A stretch of DNA of 64,000 bases, from the NCBI GenBank assembly GCA_902560025.1, contig CACEKL010000001.1, forward strand, positions 46,702 to 110,701, in the 5' to 3' direction. Position 1 is the first letter of the stretch. Every line of letters starts with the position of its first letter. The notes beneath the pieces were generated by a model. It was given only the letters and a program-made list of their open reading frames with translations. It made no database searches and was not told where the DNA came from. This document shows positions 56,657-64,000 of this stretch, in pieces. A program made the translations under genes and the position numbers. Origin of the DNA: an uncultured Bacteroidota bacterium (GTDB lineage Bacteria; Bacteroidota; Bacteroidia; Flavobacteriales; Flavobacteriaceae).

Positions 56657-57277
56657 ATGGAATTCCCTTCTAAACTTCTTGAGGATTTAGTGTATAATAT
56701 TTCACAATTATCTGGAATTGGAAAAAGGTCAGCATTAAGAATTGCCCTTGAAATTTTAAGAAAACCAAAAGAATTTTCTAGAGATCTTTCAGAGAGTATT
56801 TATGATTTTAAAACTCAAATTAAATTTTGTTCCCAGTGTCATAATATATCTGATAAAGATGTTTGTGATATTTGTCTAAATTCTTCAAGAGATCAATCAT
56901 TAGTTTGCATAGTTGAAGATATCAGAGACGTGATTGCGATAGAAAATACTAACCTTTATAATGGAGTTTACCATGTACTTGGTGGTGTGATTTCTCCAAT
57001 TGAAGGAATAGGCCCTGAAGATCTTAACATTTCAACTCTAGAAAAAAAAATATCTGAAAATAATATCGTTGAGGTCATTTTTGCACTTAGTGCTACTATT
57101 GAGGCAGATACTACAAGCTTTTATATTTTTAAAACTTTGAAAAACCTTGATGTAAAAGTATCTGTTCTTGCCAGAGGAATCCCTGTTGGTGACCAACTTG
57201 AATATACTGATGAAGTTACATTGGCAAGAAGTATACAGAATAGACGCCCTTATGAAAGTAATCTTTCAAATCATTAA
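56657..57277 (+). CDS. recR: Recombination mediator protein RecR
   Basis: 206 aa. N-terminal helix-hairpin-helix (ISQLSGIGKRSALRIALEIL), a four-cysteine zinc finger (Cys58, 61, 70, 73 in CSQCHNISDKDVCDIC), a Toprim domain (LVCIVEDIRDVIAIE), and a C-terminal LARGIPVGDQLEYTDEVTLA with the Walker-B-like end. With RecO/RecF it loads RecA on gapped DNA. The start is fixed by the promoter and by family N-termini. Confidence 0.97.
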   Translation: MEFPSKLLEDLVYNISQLSGIGKRSALRIALEILRKPKEFSRDLSESIYDFKTQIKFCSQCHNISDKDVCDICLNSSRDQSLVCIVEDIRDVIAIENTNLYNGVYHVLGGVISPIEGIGPEDLNISTLEKKISENNIVEVIFALSATIEADTTSFYIFKTLKNLDVKVSVLARGIPVGDQLEYTDEVTLARSIQNRRPYESNLSNH

Positions 57278-57289
57278 TCATTAATATTG

Positions 57290-57297
57290 TAAATTTG
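57290..57297 (+). promoter_or_regulatory. -7 promoter element for the E2 gene
   Basis: TAAATTTG, an exact TAnnTTTG match, 14 bases before the ATG at 57312. Confidence 0.6.
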
Positions 57298-57311
57298 CAA
57301 ATACTTAAGTA

Positions 57312-58625
57312 ATGGGAAAATATCTATTAAAACTCCCAAAAATGGGAGAGAGTATTGCTGAGGCTACTATAACTAAATGGTTAAAAGAGGTTGGAGATAT
57401 AGTTGAAGTTGACGAATCAATTGTTGAGATTGCTACAGATAAAGTAGATTCAGATGTCCCTTCTGAATTTAAAGGAAAGTTAATTAAGAAGAATTTTGAG
57501 GTTAATGATATTGTAAAAGTTGGAGATACAATTGCAGAGATAGAAACTGATTCAATTGAAAATGATAATGAAGTGTTAGATAATTCTCCTAAAAAACAAG
57601 AAGATATTTTAGTTGAAAAACAGATTGTAGAAGAGGTAGAATCTAATATTCCTGAAATGGAAATACCTTCAATTAAACTGCTTGATGATTCAAAAAAAAT
57701 TGAATCTGAAAATGAAATAAGTAAAAGTGATAGATTTTATTCACCATTAGTAAAAAGTATTGCTAAAAAGGAAAATATAAGTTTAAAGGAACTAGATCAG
57801 ATATCTGGGTCAGGAAAAGATGGTAGAGTAACCAAACAGGATATATTAAATTATATAAAAGGTGATATAAAATCTGGAATTACTAATGATAGTTATGCGC
57901 CAACACAATCCTCAGTTGGTGATCAGATTGTAGAACTAGACAGGATGGGTAAGATTATTTTCAACCATATGACAGATTCTAAGAAAATTTCTGCTCATGT
58001 CCAGTCATTTGTTGAGGTTGATGTATCAAACGTTTGGGACTGGAGAGAAAAATATAAAAGATCATTTCAAGAAAATGAAGGACAAAAGCTTACATTCACT
58101 CCTATATTCATTAGCGCAGTAGTCAAGTCATTAAAGGATTTTCCAATTTTAAACAGTTCTGTAGTTGATGATAAAATTGTTATTAAAAGATCAATAAATA
58201 TCGGAATGGCAACTGCTGTGGATAATGGTAATTTAATTGTTCCGGTTATAAAAAATGCAGATCATCTGAACTTAAAAGGACTTGCAATAGCCGTTAATGA
58301 TCTTTCAAAAAGGGCTAGGTCAAATTCATTAAAACCTGAGGAAATTTCAGATGGCACATATACCGTTACAAATGTTGGTAATTTTGGTTCAATAATGGGT
58401 ACACCGATTATAAATCAGCCACAAGTTGGTATAATAGCAATAGGAGTAATAAGAAAGCTTCCATCTGTAATAGAAACTGATAAAGGAGATTTTGTTGGAA
58501 TTAGAAAAAAACTAATACTCTCACATACGTATGACCATAGAATTATTAATGGATCAATAGGAGGGAGCTTTGTAAAAAGAGTTGCTGAATATCTTGAAGA
58601 ATGGGATATGAATCAAACAATCTAA
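57312..58625 (+). CDS. Dihydrolipoamide acyltransferase (E2) of a 2-oxoacid dehydrogenase complex
   Basis: 437 aa. One lipoyl domain (1-75) with Lys44 in EIATDKVDSD; an acidic linker; a peripheral-subunit-binding domain (about 143-180, YSPLVKSIAKKENISLKELD); and a catalytic domain of about 230 residues. The catalytic His409 lies in SHTYDHRIINGS, where the usual HxxxDG reads HRIING, with Asn413 in place of Asp. The single lipoyl domain and sequence style fit the branched-chain/pyruvate E2-like protein of flavobacteria; substrate unassigned because no E1 is adjacent. The exonuclease gene begins 1 bp after the stop. Confidence 0.9.
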   Translation: MGKYLLKLPKMGESIAEATITKWLKEVGDIVEVDESIVEIATDKVDSDVPSEFKGKLIKKNFEVNDIVKVGDTIAEIETDSIENDNEVLDNSPKKQEDILVEKQIVEEVESNIPEMEIPSIKLLDDSKKIESENEISKSDRFYSPLVKSIAKKENISLKELDQISGSGKDGRVTKQDILNYIKGDIKSGITNDSYAPTQSSVGDQIVELDRMGKIIFNHMTDSKKISAHVQSFVEVDVSNVWDWREKYKRSFQENEGQKLTFTPIFISAVVKSLKDFPILNSSVVDDKIVIKRSINIGMATAVDNGNLIVPVIKNADHLNLKGLAIAVNDLSKRARSNSLKPEEISDGTYTVTNVGNFGSIMGTPIINQPQVGIIAIGVIRKLPSVIETDKGDFVGIRKKLILSHTYDHRIINGSIGGSFVKRVAEYLEEWDMNQTI

Positions 58626-58626
58626 A

Positions 58627-59397
58627 ATGAAAATAAACCTAGATAGACCAATTTGTTTTTTTGATCTTGAAACAACTGGTGCTAAAGTTGGTAAAGATAG
58701 AATTGTTGAAATAGCAATTCTTAAAGTAGATGTTGATAAATCCGAGTCACAGAAGGTTTGGAGAATAAATCCTGAAATGGAGATTTCATTCCAGGCTACT
58801 AATGTTCACGGTATAACAAATGAAATGGTTAAGGACGAGCCAAACTTTAAGCATTACGCAAAAGAAATTTATGAGTTTATCAAGGGATGTGATTTAGCTG
58901 GATTTAATTCAATAAAATTTGATGTCCCAATACTTGTAGAGGAGCTAATCAGGGCAGAAATAGAATTTGATTTTACAAAAATTAGATTAATTGATAGTCA
59001 AGTAATATATCACAAGAAGGAGCCAAGAAATCTTACAGCAGCTTTAAAATTTTATTGTGATAAAGATTTAGAAAATGCACATTCGGCAATGGATGACACA
59101 ATAGCAACATATGAAGTTTTTAAAGCTCAATTAGAAAAATATGATGATCTTAAGCCAAATATTGATTTTCTTAGTGAGTTCACAAAGAGAAATGATAATT
59201 TAGATTTTGCTGGAAAAATAAGGGTAGACTCTGATAATGATGCAGTATTTGCTTTTGGTAAATATACTGGTCAAAAAGTTATTGATGTATTTAAAACTGA
59301 TACAGGTTATTATTCATGGATAATGAATGGTGATTTCCCTGAGTATACAAAGAAAATTTTTACACAAATAAAACTTAGTTTATTAAATTCAAAATAA
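58627..59397 (+). CDS. DnaQ-like 3'-5' exonuclease with C-terminal DUF3820-type domain
   Basis: 256 aa. DEDDh exonuclease residues are Asp13 and Glu15 (FFDLETTG), Asp99 (FNSIKFDV), His152 and Asp157 (NAHSAMDDT). A second small domain (about 208-248, FAFGKYTGQKVIDVF and YSWIMNGDF) resembles the SH3-like DUF3820 module often fused to this exonuclease type. It could proofread for polymerase III or trim nucleic acids. First of three genes following the E2 gene with 1-2 bp gaps or overlaps. Confidence 0.88.
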   Translation: MKINLDRPICFFDLETTGAKVGKDRIVEIAILKVDVDKSESQKVWRINPEMEISFQATNVHGITNEMVKDEPNFKHYAKEIYEFIKGCDLAGFNSIKFDVPILVEELIRAEIEFDFTKIRLIDSQVIYHKKEPRNLTAALKFYCDKDLENAHSAMDDTIATYEVFKAQLEKYDDLKPNIDFLSEFTKRNDNLDFAGKIRVDSDNDAVFAFGKYTGQKVIDVFKTDTGYYSWIMNGDFPEYTKKIFTQIKLSLLNSK

Positions 59398-59398
59398 A

Positions 59399-60010
59399 GT
59401 GAAAATAATTTGCATAGGAAGAAATTATTCCGATCATATAAAAGAATTATCTAATGAAAGACCTAAAGAACCTGTTGTTTTTATTAAACCTGATTCCTCA
59501 ATAATAGCTAAAAATCAACACTTTATAATACCCGCGTTTTCCGATGATATACATCATGAAGTTGAATTAGTTGTAAAGATTAATAAAGTTGGTAAATATA
59601 TAGATGAATCATTCTCAAATAAGTACTATAATCAAATTGGTCTAGGAATAGATTTTACTGCCAGAGATATACAGAATAAATTAAAAGAGAAAGGTCATCC
59701 TTGGGAAAAATCTAAGGCTTTTGATAACTCTTGTATGGTAGGAGATTTTATTAACGTTGAAGAAATTGAAAATATCTCAAACATAAATTTTGAGCTCAAA
59801 AAAAACAGTAGCATTGTTCAATCAGGTAATTCTTCTAATATGCTGTGGAAAATAGATGAGATTATTTCATATGTCTCTCAATATTTCACATTAAAGATTG
59901 GTGATTTGATCTTTACTGGAACGCCATCTGGGGTCTCCAAAGTGATAAGTGGGGATTTTCTAGAAGGCTTTATTAATTCCAAAAAAATGTTTTCACTAAA
60001 AATTAAATGA
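59399..60010 (+). CDS. Fumarylacetoacetate hydrolase-family protein
   Basis: 203 aa from a GTG start (GTGAAAATAATTTGC), 1 bp after the exonuclease. The FAH fold is recognisable from MKIICIGRNYSDHIKEL, VVFIKPDSSI, the metal-binding HHEVELVVKI with its two Glu, GLGIDFTARDIQ with the Asp, and FTGTPSGVS. Members hydrolyse or decarboxylate small oxo-acids (for example oxaloacetate decarboxylase/acylpyruvase); this short single-domain form has no certain substrate. The stop overlaps the CinA start. Confidence 0.9.
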   Translation: MKIICIGRNYSDHIKELSNERPKEPVVFIKPDSSIIAKNQHFIIPAFSDDIHHEVELVVKINKVGKYIDESFSNKYYNQIGLGIDFTARDIQNKLKEKGHPWEKSKAFDNSCMVGDFINVEEIENISNINFELKKNSSIVQSGNSSNMLWKIDEIISYVSQYFTLKIGDLIFTGTPSGVSKVISGDFLEGFINSKKMFSLKIK

Positions 60011-60480
60011 CAATGGTTAATGAGATTTTTAATTTTTTAGATAAAACAAATAAAACAATTTCATTTGCAGAAAGCTGTACTGGTGGGGCCTTATCATCTT
60101 CTTTAACAATGATACCAGGTGCATCTAAAGTTTTTCTTGGTTCAATAGTTAGTTACAGTACTTATTCCAAACAAAAATTATTAAATATTGATAAATCGGA
60201 TTTAGATAAATACTCTCCTGTAAGTGAAAGAATTGCAATAACTATGGCTGAGAATGTAAAAAAACAATTTAAATCTGACTACTCTATTTCTATCACCGGT
60301 AATGCTGGACCTTCAACTGATGGGCAAAAATCAAATGTTGGTGATTGTTTTATAGCTATTTCATCAGAAAATGAAATTTTCTGTGAAAAATTCAATGTAA
60401 ATCAGTCAAGAGAGGATTTTATTGAGGCAGTTAAAAATATCTCATTTCAACTGTTCTATGATAAAATTATTATACAATAA
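60007..60480 (+). CDS. CinA-family nicotinamide-nucleotide amidase (PncC-like)
   Basis: 157 aa, the CinA C-terminal domain alone. The conserved SFAESCTGGALSSSLTMIPG, SIVSYSTYSKQKLL, VSERIAITMAENVKK and SITGNAGPS are present. Related PncC enzymes deamidate NMN to NaMN in NAD salvage. ATG overlaps the FAH stop by four bases, and the unit ends before the rpmB promoter. Confidence 0.88.
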   Translation: MTMVNEIFNFLDKTNKTISFAESCTGGALSSSLTMIPGASKVFLGSIVSYSTYSKQKLLNIDKSDLDKYSPVSERIAITMAENVKKQFKSDYSISITGNAGPSTDGQKSNVGDCFIAISSENEIFCEKFNVNQSREDFIEAVKNISFQLFYDKIIIQ

Positions 60481-60507
60481 TTATTTTTTTATTAAAGTTA
60501 AATACAT

Positions 60508-60515
60508 TAGTTTTG
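60508..60515 (+). promoter_or_regulatory. -7 promoter element for rpmB-rpmG-DUF4295
   Basis: TAGTTTTG, an exact TAnnTTTG match, 23 bases before the rpmB ATG. The leader contains two copies of ACGTCAT (60517-60523 and 60534-60540, the second running into the ATG). Confidence 0.6.
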
Positions 60516-60538
60516 CACGTCATAAAATTTAGTACGTC

Positions 60539-60775
60539 ATGTCTAAAACTTGCGAAATTACTGGAAAAAAAGTCATGTTTGGAAACAATGTATCAAAGTC
60601 TCTAAACAGAACTAAAAGAAGGTTTGATGTAAATCTTATTAAGAAACGTTTTTTTATTCCAGATGAGAATAAGTGGATAACACTTAAAATCTCTGCTTCT
60701 GCTTTAAAAACTATAAATAAGAAGGGTATTTCTGAAGTTTTGAAAGAGGCAAGAAAACAAGGAAAAATTAAATAA
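60539..60775 (+). CDS. rpmB: Large ribosomal subunit protein bL28
   Basis: 78 aa: [29 protein letters not shown] and [12 protein letters not shown] fit L28. Only one cysteine remains, so it is the zinc-free form. First gene of the Bacteroidota rpmB-rpmG-DUF4295 cluster. Confidence 0.97.
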   Translation: MSKTCEITGKKVMFGNNVSKSLNRTKRRFDVNLIKKRFFIPDENKWITLKISASALKTINKKGISEVLKEARKQGKIK

Positions 60776-60777
60776 TC

Positions 60778-60960
60778 ATGGCAAAAAAGGGTAATAGAGT
60801 TCAGGTAATTTTAGAGTGTACAGAACACAAAGATTCTGGTATGCCTGGTACTTCTAGATATATTACTACTAAAAACAAAAAGAATTCTCCTGATAGACTT
60901 GAAATTAAAAAATTCAATCCTATTTTGAAGAAGATGACTGTTCACAAAGAAATTAAATAA
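60778..60960 (+). CDS. rpmG: Large ribosomal subunit protein bL33, zinc-free form
   Basis: 60 aa: [40 protein letters not shown] and [17 protein letters not shown]. The paired CxxC motifs of zinc L33 are absent. It lies 2 bp after rpmB and 1 bp before the DUF4295 gene. Confidence 0.96.
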   Translation: MAKKGNRVQVILECTEHKDSGMPGTSRYITTKNKKNSPDRLEIKKFNPILKKMTVHKEIK

Positions 60961-60961
60961 G

Positions 60962-61321
60962 ATGGCAAAAAAAGCTGTTGCTAGTTTACAAACTGGCTCG
61001 AAAAAACTTACGAAAGCAATTAGAATGATCAAAAAAGATGGTTCTGATTCATATTCCTTTGATGAAAAAATATTACCTCAAGATCTAGTTAATGATTGGC
61101 TTGCTGGAAAGCCAATTGTAAAAGAACAACCTAAACCTGAAAAACCAGCTGCAGAACAACCTAAACCTGAAAAACCAGCTGCAGAAGAAGCGAAGGCTGA
61201 AGAGCCAGCTGCAGAAGAAGCAAAGGCTGAAGAGCCATCTGCAGAAGAAGCGAAGGCTGAAGAGCCATCTGCAGAAGAAGCGAAGGCTGAAGAGCCATCT
61301 GCAGAAGACAAAGCTGAATAA
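60962..61321 (+). CDS. DUF4295 ribosome-associated protein with acidic repeat tail
   Basis: 119 aa. Residues 1-50 (MAKKAVASLQTGSKKLTKAI, then YSFDEKILPQDLVNDWLA) are the whole of the usual ~50-aa DUF4295 protein, always found after rpmG in Bacteroidota. It may be the extra 50S protein named bL38 in the Flavobacterium johnsoniae ribosome structure, but I am recalling that link and cannot confirm it here. Beyond it run two EQPKPEKPAA and four EEAKAEEP(A/S)A units, acidic and probably disordered, doubling the length. The antisense frame rich in Ser/Ala is a shadow of the repeats. Convergent with the next gene. Confidence 0.88.
   Translation: MAKKAVASLQTGSKKLTKAIRMIKKDGSDSYSFDEKILPQDLVNDWLAGKPIVKEQPKPEKPAAEQPKPEKPAAEEAKAEEPAAEEAKAEEPSAEEAKAEEPSAEEAKAEEPSAEDKAE
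61124..61303 (+). repeat. Tandem 30-bp in-frame repeats in the DUF4295 tail
   Basis: Six direct copies of a 30-bp unit: two encode EQPKPEKPAA and four EEAKAEEPAA or EEAKAEEPSA (codons 55-114). Copies three to six are nearly identical in DNA, which points to recent slippage expansion. Confidence 0.9.
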
Positions 61322-61336
61322 TAATTTATCTCTTTG

Positions 61337-61687
61337 TTAATCTGATTCTATTGATTCCAAAGACCTTTGGTTAATGATAAACTCTTTATTTAGGTTTAGC
61401 TTAGTGACTAAAGAATGATTTTGATCAATAATTCTCCAGTAAGGAAAGTTTTCAATATTATCCTCAATTACCATTCTTAAAAAAATTCCTGTAGTAACAG
61501 GGCATGTATTGTCTGCACCTTTTGTATTTGCTAAATCAAGTCTCATTTCCTTAAGTGATTTTGACGTACCTCTAGGAATATTAATAATAAAGCTTTTAAT
61601 CTCCTCTGGTGAGGAGATATACATCCTATCTCCTGCCTTCATGTCAGCAAATTTTTTCTCTAAAACTTTAACAATGTTTCTGCCCAT
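61337..61687 (-). CDS. Conserved protein of unknown function
   Basis: 116 aa from the ATG at 61687, which shares bases with the preceding gene's TAA (TAATG), so the longer frame to 61717 is rejected. No signal peptide or membrane segment. Conserved-looking features are IPRGTSKSLKEMRLDLA, NTCPVTTGIFLRMV with one Cys, and FPYWRIID. I recall similar uncharacterised proteins with TCPVTTGIFLR and PFWR in other bacteria. The PYWRII block faintly resembles the PWWRVI of alkyltransferase-like DNA-binding proteins, but this is only a resemblance. Translationally coupled to the BNR-repeat protein. Confidence 0.75.
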   Translation of the reverse strand: MGRNIVKVLEKKFADMKAGDRMYISSPEEIKSFIINIPRGTSKSLKEMRLDLANTKGADNTCPVTTGIFLRMVIEDNIENFPYWRIIDQNHSLVTKLNLNKEFIINQRSLESIESD

Positions 61688-64000
61688 TAATTCAACGCAC
61701 CTATGCCAATACTCCAAAGTTCCTTATTATATTCAGGAATATTGACTTGATTTATTTCATCTATTTCTTTTTTTAGTTCAACCCACTTTTCATCATGAGA
61801 CTTAAGTGACTTAAGAATTCCTTCACTTACATTTGGTATATCTCCTTTGATTTCATCAAGAATAAAAAGATAATCTGCTAAAAATTTATTTGGAAAATTC
61901 TCTACATCATCATATGCTTTAGACATTCTCTGCATCATTTTCTTATCCCAGTTATTCATCAATTCTAGTAATTTTTTACCATTTTCCTTAACTTCTGGAT
62001 TTTCATCTAATTCTTTAACAAGAACACCTAACTTATCTATAAGTTCTTTATTGCTATTTATATATTTAGCCATCTCGTTAAAATTATTCTCCATATGAGT
62101 AGCATATTTATCAAGATCTAAATAGTCCTCATCTGAAACACTAAAATTGGGATTCTTTAAAATTTCAAACTCAGAATTATATGATGTTTCCCCAACTTCT
62201 AATGTTAACGTATATTTTCCTGGAATAGCCTTATGTCCTCTAAAGCTACCTTCAATATATGCATAAGGGACTCCACTTAAAGAAGAATGTCTAGAATCCC
62301 AGACAAATCTATTCAATCCTGATTTATTCGATAATACAGGTTCTCTTGAAGGTCCTCCGTTATATGAAATAAAACTATTGTCAGGTTCACTAGTAATTTC
62401 TCTTACAAGTTTATTATTCTGATCATAAATCTTCATTGAAACTTTTTTGCCAGTATCTTCTTTTCCAATGTTATAATATATAACAACACCATTAGCTGGA
62501 TTAACTCCAGTAAATGACGAAGTACCATCTGAATAATTTGAATTTAGTTGACTATACCAGTTTCCGATTGTTGAATTCTCAGGATCATATAATTTTGTAT
62601 TATCATCACCATCCAGCTGTCTTATAAGTCCCATATCATCAAGTATCCAAAAAGACCTTCCATGTGTTGCTATGATTAAATCATCATGCTTAATCATTAG
62701 ATCAGTAACACCAAGTACTGGCATGTTAAGATTAAATAATTCCCATTTTTTACCATCATTAAATGATATATAAACCCCTAACTCAGTACCTGCAACAAGA
62801 AGTCCCTTTCTTTTATCATCCTCTCTAACAACTCTAGTATAGGCACCATAAGGAATATCACCTGTAATATCCTTCCAAGATTTACCATAGTTTGTAGACT
62901 TATAAAGTCCAGGTGTCTTATCATTAAACTTATACCTAGTCGTTGCAATATATACCGTTGCTTTGTCATGAGGTGAAACATCAATAGCATTAATTATTGT
63001 TTCAGGAAGACCTTTAGGTGTAATATCGATCCATGATTCACCGCCATCTTGAGTAATATGAACTAATCCATCATCAGATCCAACATAAATTGTGTTTGGT
63101 TCATGAGGAGATTCAACTACATAACTAATGGTTCCATAATTCTCAGCACCAACAGCTTCGTTTGTATATGGACCACCACCATTTCCTTGTTTTTCATCTT
63201 CATCTCTTGTCAAATCTGGAGAAACTACTTTCCAAGATTTACCTTGATCATTTGTCTTAAATAGATGCTGAGCTGCATGATAAAAAGTATTTGGTTCATG
63301 TTGAGACCAAATAATAGGTGCATTCCAATTGAATCTGTATTTCATGTCTCTTGAAGCTCTTCCAATATAATTTATTGGTTCAATCATAACTTTTTTTCTA
63401 GCATTAGCTTTTGTATCATATATGTTGACACTTCCTAGGTAACTACCTCCCATAACAATACTTGGATTATCTGGGTCGAAAGCAAGAAATGCACTCTCTC
63501 CTCCAGCAGATGCTGACCAATCTCTTTCAGAAATACCTCCTCTAGATCCAATGCTTGCAATTTTAACTGTGGAATTATCTTGTTGACCACCATAAAGGTT
63601 ATATGGAAATAAATTATCAACATTAACTCTATAAAATTGAGCAGTAGGCATATTATAGATACTAGACCAAGTATTTCCATTATCAAATGTTATTTCACCA
63701 CCTCCATCGTCAGAAATTATCATATTTTTAGAATTATCCGGATTTATCCAAAGGTCATGATAATCCCCATGACCGCTATATATTCTTTTCCATGTTTTAC
63801 CTCCATCTATTGATCTAAACGCTCTAGCACTTAACACATAAACTGTATCCTCATCGTTAGGATCGGCAAAAACTTCAATATAGTACCATGCCCTTGAAGT
63901 TAGTTCTGCATAAGAGCTAACTTTAACCCAGCTTTCACCAGCATTATTAGACACAAATAAACCTCCAGACCTTTTGTTTGAATTACCTTCAGCTAGAAGA
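61687..64000 (-). CDS. Large BNR-repeat (sortilin/VPS10-like) secreted protein, N-terminus outside window
   Basis: At least 770 residues; the frame is open to the window edge (upstream codons read [15 protein letters not shown]), so the GTG at 63954 is internal. A beta-propeller is built from Asp-box (SxDxGxTW-like) repeats: [47 protein letters not shown] and SFNDGKKW. After about residue 440 comes a beta-sandwich-like part ([30 protein letters not shown]) and a helical C-terminal region. This matches the large exported 'glycosyl hydrolase/VPS10' proteins of Bacteroidota, of about 1000 aa; enzymatic activity is not established. Followed by the coupled small gene. Confidence 0.85.
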   Translation of the reverse strand, partial: LLAEGNSNKRSGGLFVSNNAGESWVKVSSYAELTSRAWYYIEVFADPNDEDTVYVLSARAFRSIDGGKTWKRIYSGHGDYHDLWINPDNSKNMIISDDGGGEITFDNGNTWSSIYNMPTAQFYRVNVDNLFPYNLYGGQQDNSTVKIASIGSRGGISERDWSASAGGESAFLAFDPDNPSIVMGGSYLGSVNIYDTKANARKKVMIEPINYIGRASRDMKYRFNWNAPIIWSQHEPNTFYHAAQHLFKTNDQGKSWKVVSPDLTRDEDEKQGNGGGPYTNEAVGAENYGTISYVVESPHEPNTIYVGSDDGLVHITQDGGESWIDITPKGLPETIINAIDVSPHDKATVYIATTRYKFNDKTPGLYKSTNYGKSWKDITGDIPYGAYTRVVREDDKRKGLLVAGTELGVYISFNDGKKWELFNLNMPVLGVTDLMIKHDDLIIATHGRSFWILDDMGLIRQLDGDDNTKLYDPENSTIGNWYSQLNSNYSDGTSSFTGVNPANGVVIYYNIGKEDTGKKVSMKIYDQNNKLVREITSEPDNSFISYNGGPSREPVLSNKSGLNRFVWDSRHSSLSGVPYAYIEGSFRGHKAIPGKYTLTLEVGETSYNSEFEILKNPNFSVSDEDYLDLDKYATHMENNFNEMAKYINSNKELIDKLGVLVKELDENPEVKENGKKLLELMNNWDKKMMQRMSKAYDDVENFPNKFLADYLFILDEIKGDIPNVSEGILKSLKSHDEKWVELKKEIDEINQVNIPEYNKELWSIGIGALN

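Noticed and set aside
61078..61311. Antisense frame rich in Ser, Ala and Gly repeats
   Set aside because: It is the complement of the DUF4295 tail repeats.
1..64000. tRNA, rRNA, riboswitch, insertion sequence, phage, toxin-antitoxin or defence genes
   Set aside because: I looked for them by gene content and in the few spacers and saw none; the spacers are mostly too short. A tRNA or covariance-model scan was not possible here.

Overview
The window is a compact, AT-rich (by eye about one-third G+C) stretch of a marine-type member of the Bacteroidota, most likely a streamlined flavobacterium. The evidence is the protein families (DUF4199, DUF4295, DUF4369, DUF5916, a 950-residue CarB without the allosteric domain, E2 and acyl-CoA dehydrogenase of flavobacterial type), the Bacteroidota promoter -7 element TAnnTTTG in front of many genes, the near absence of Shine-Dalgarno sequences, and a proteorhodopsin with its retinal-forming enzyme. 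Intergenic gaps are tiny: the longest is about 157 bp, and several convergent genes abut or overlap at their stop codons. I saw no tRNA, rRNA, CRISPR array, insertion sequence, phage or defence island.

Layout. 1-9 kb: purB, an S41 protease lipoprotein, carB, rpmH, a membrane TPR protein, a small GNAT protein, mtaB and an L31 with an acidic repeat tail. 9-18 kb: DUF4199 protein, GT2 glycosyltransferase, MsbA-like exporter, purL, acyl-CoA dehydrogenase. 18-25 kb: M28 peptidase, cystathionine-beta-synthase-like enzyme, FtsX-type permease, NamZ-like muramidase, VOC protein, unknown membrane protein, folD. 24.9-26.6 kb: divergent blh and proteorhodopsin genes. 26.6-32.2 kb: argS, gltA, eno, carA. 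32.3-40.8 kb (minus strand): the alpha and spc ribosomal operons from rplQ back to rplN and the last 27 codons of rpsQ. 40.9-49.5 kb (plus strand): rpoB without its beginning, rpoC, idi, queD. 49.5-64 kb: surface lipoprotein and DUF5916 barrel, S1/P1 nuclease, htpG, Na+/solute symporter, recR, a 2-oxoacid dehydrogenase E2, DnaQ-like exonuclease, FAH-family protein, CinA, the rpmB-rpmG-DUF4295 operon, a conserved unknown protein and a large BNR-repeat (sortilin-like) secreted protein cut by the window end.

How the genes work together. Most are core metabolism and gene expression: purine (purB, purL) and pyrimidine/arginine (carA, carB) synthesis, central carbon (gltA, eno, E2), one-carbon units (folD), translation and transcription. 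The light-driven part is proteorhodopsin (proton-pump D-T-E motif, Met at the green-tuning position, Gly at the carotenoid-antenna fenestration position) plus Blh; idi, downstream of rpoBC, supplies isoprenoid precursors that also feed carotenoid and retinal. Secreted or surface proteins (S41, M28, NamZ, S1/P1 nuclease, DUF5916, BNR protein) fit a scavenger of peptides, cell walls, nucleic acids and polymers.

The most important oddity is at about 40,877-40,884: truncated rpsQ (minus) is fused head-to-head to truncated rpoB (plus) across an apparent 8-bp microhomology. Two essential genes are cut at the same point, so this is most likely an assembly or amplification chimera, and gene order across it should not be trusted. 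I found no convincing new biological system; the most interesting biology is the antenna-type proteorhodopsin and the repeat-built acidic tails on two ribosome-associated proteins.
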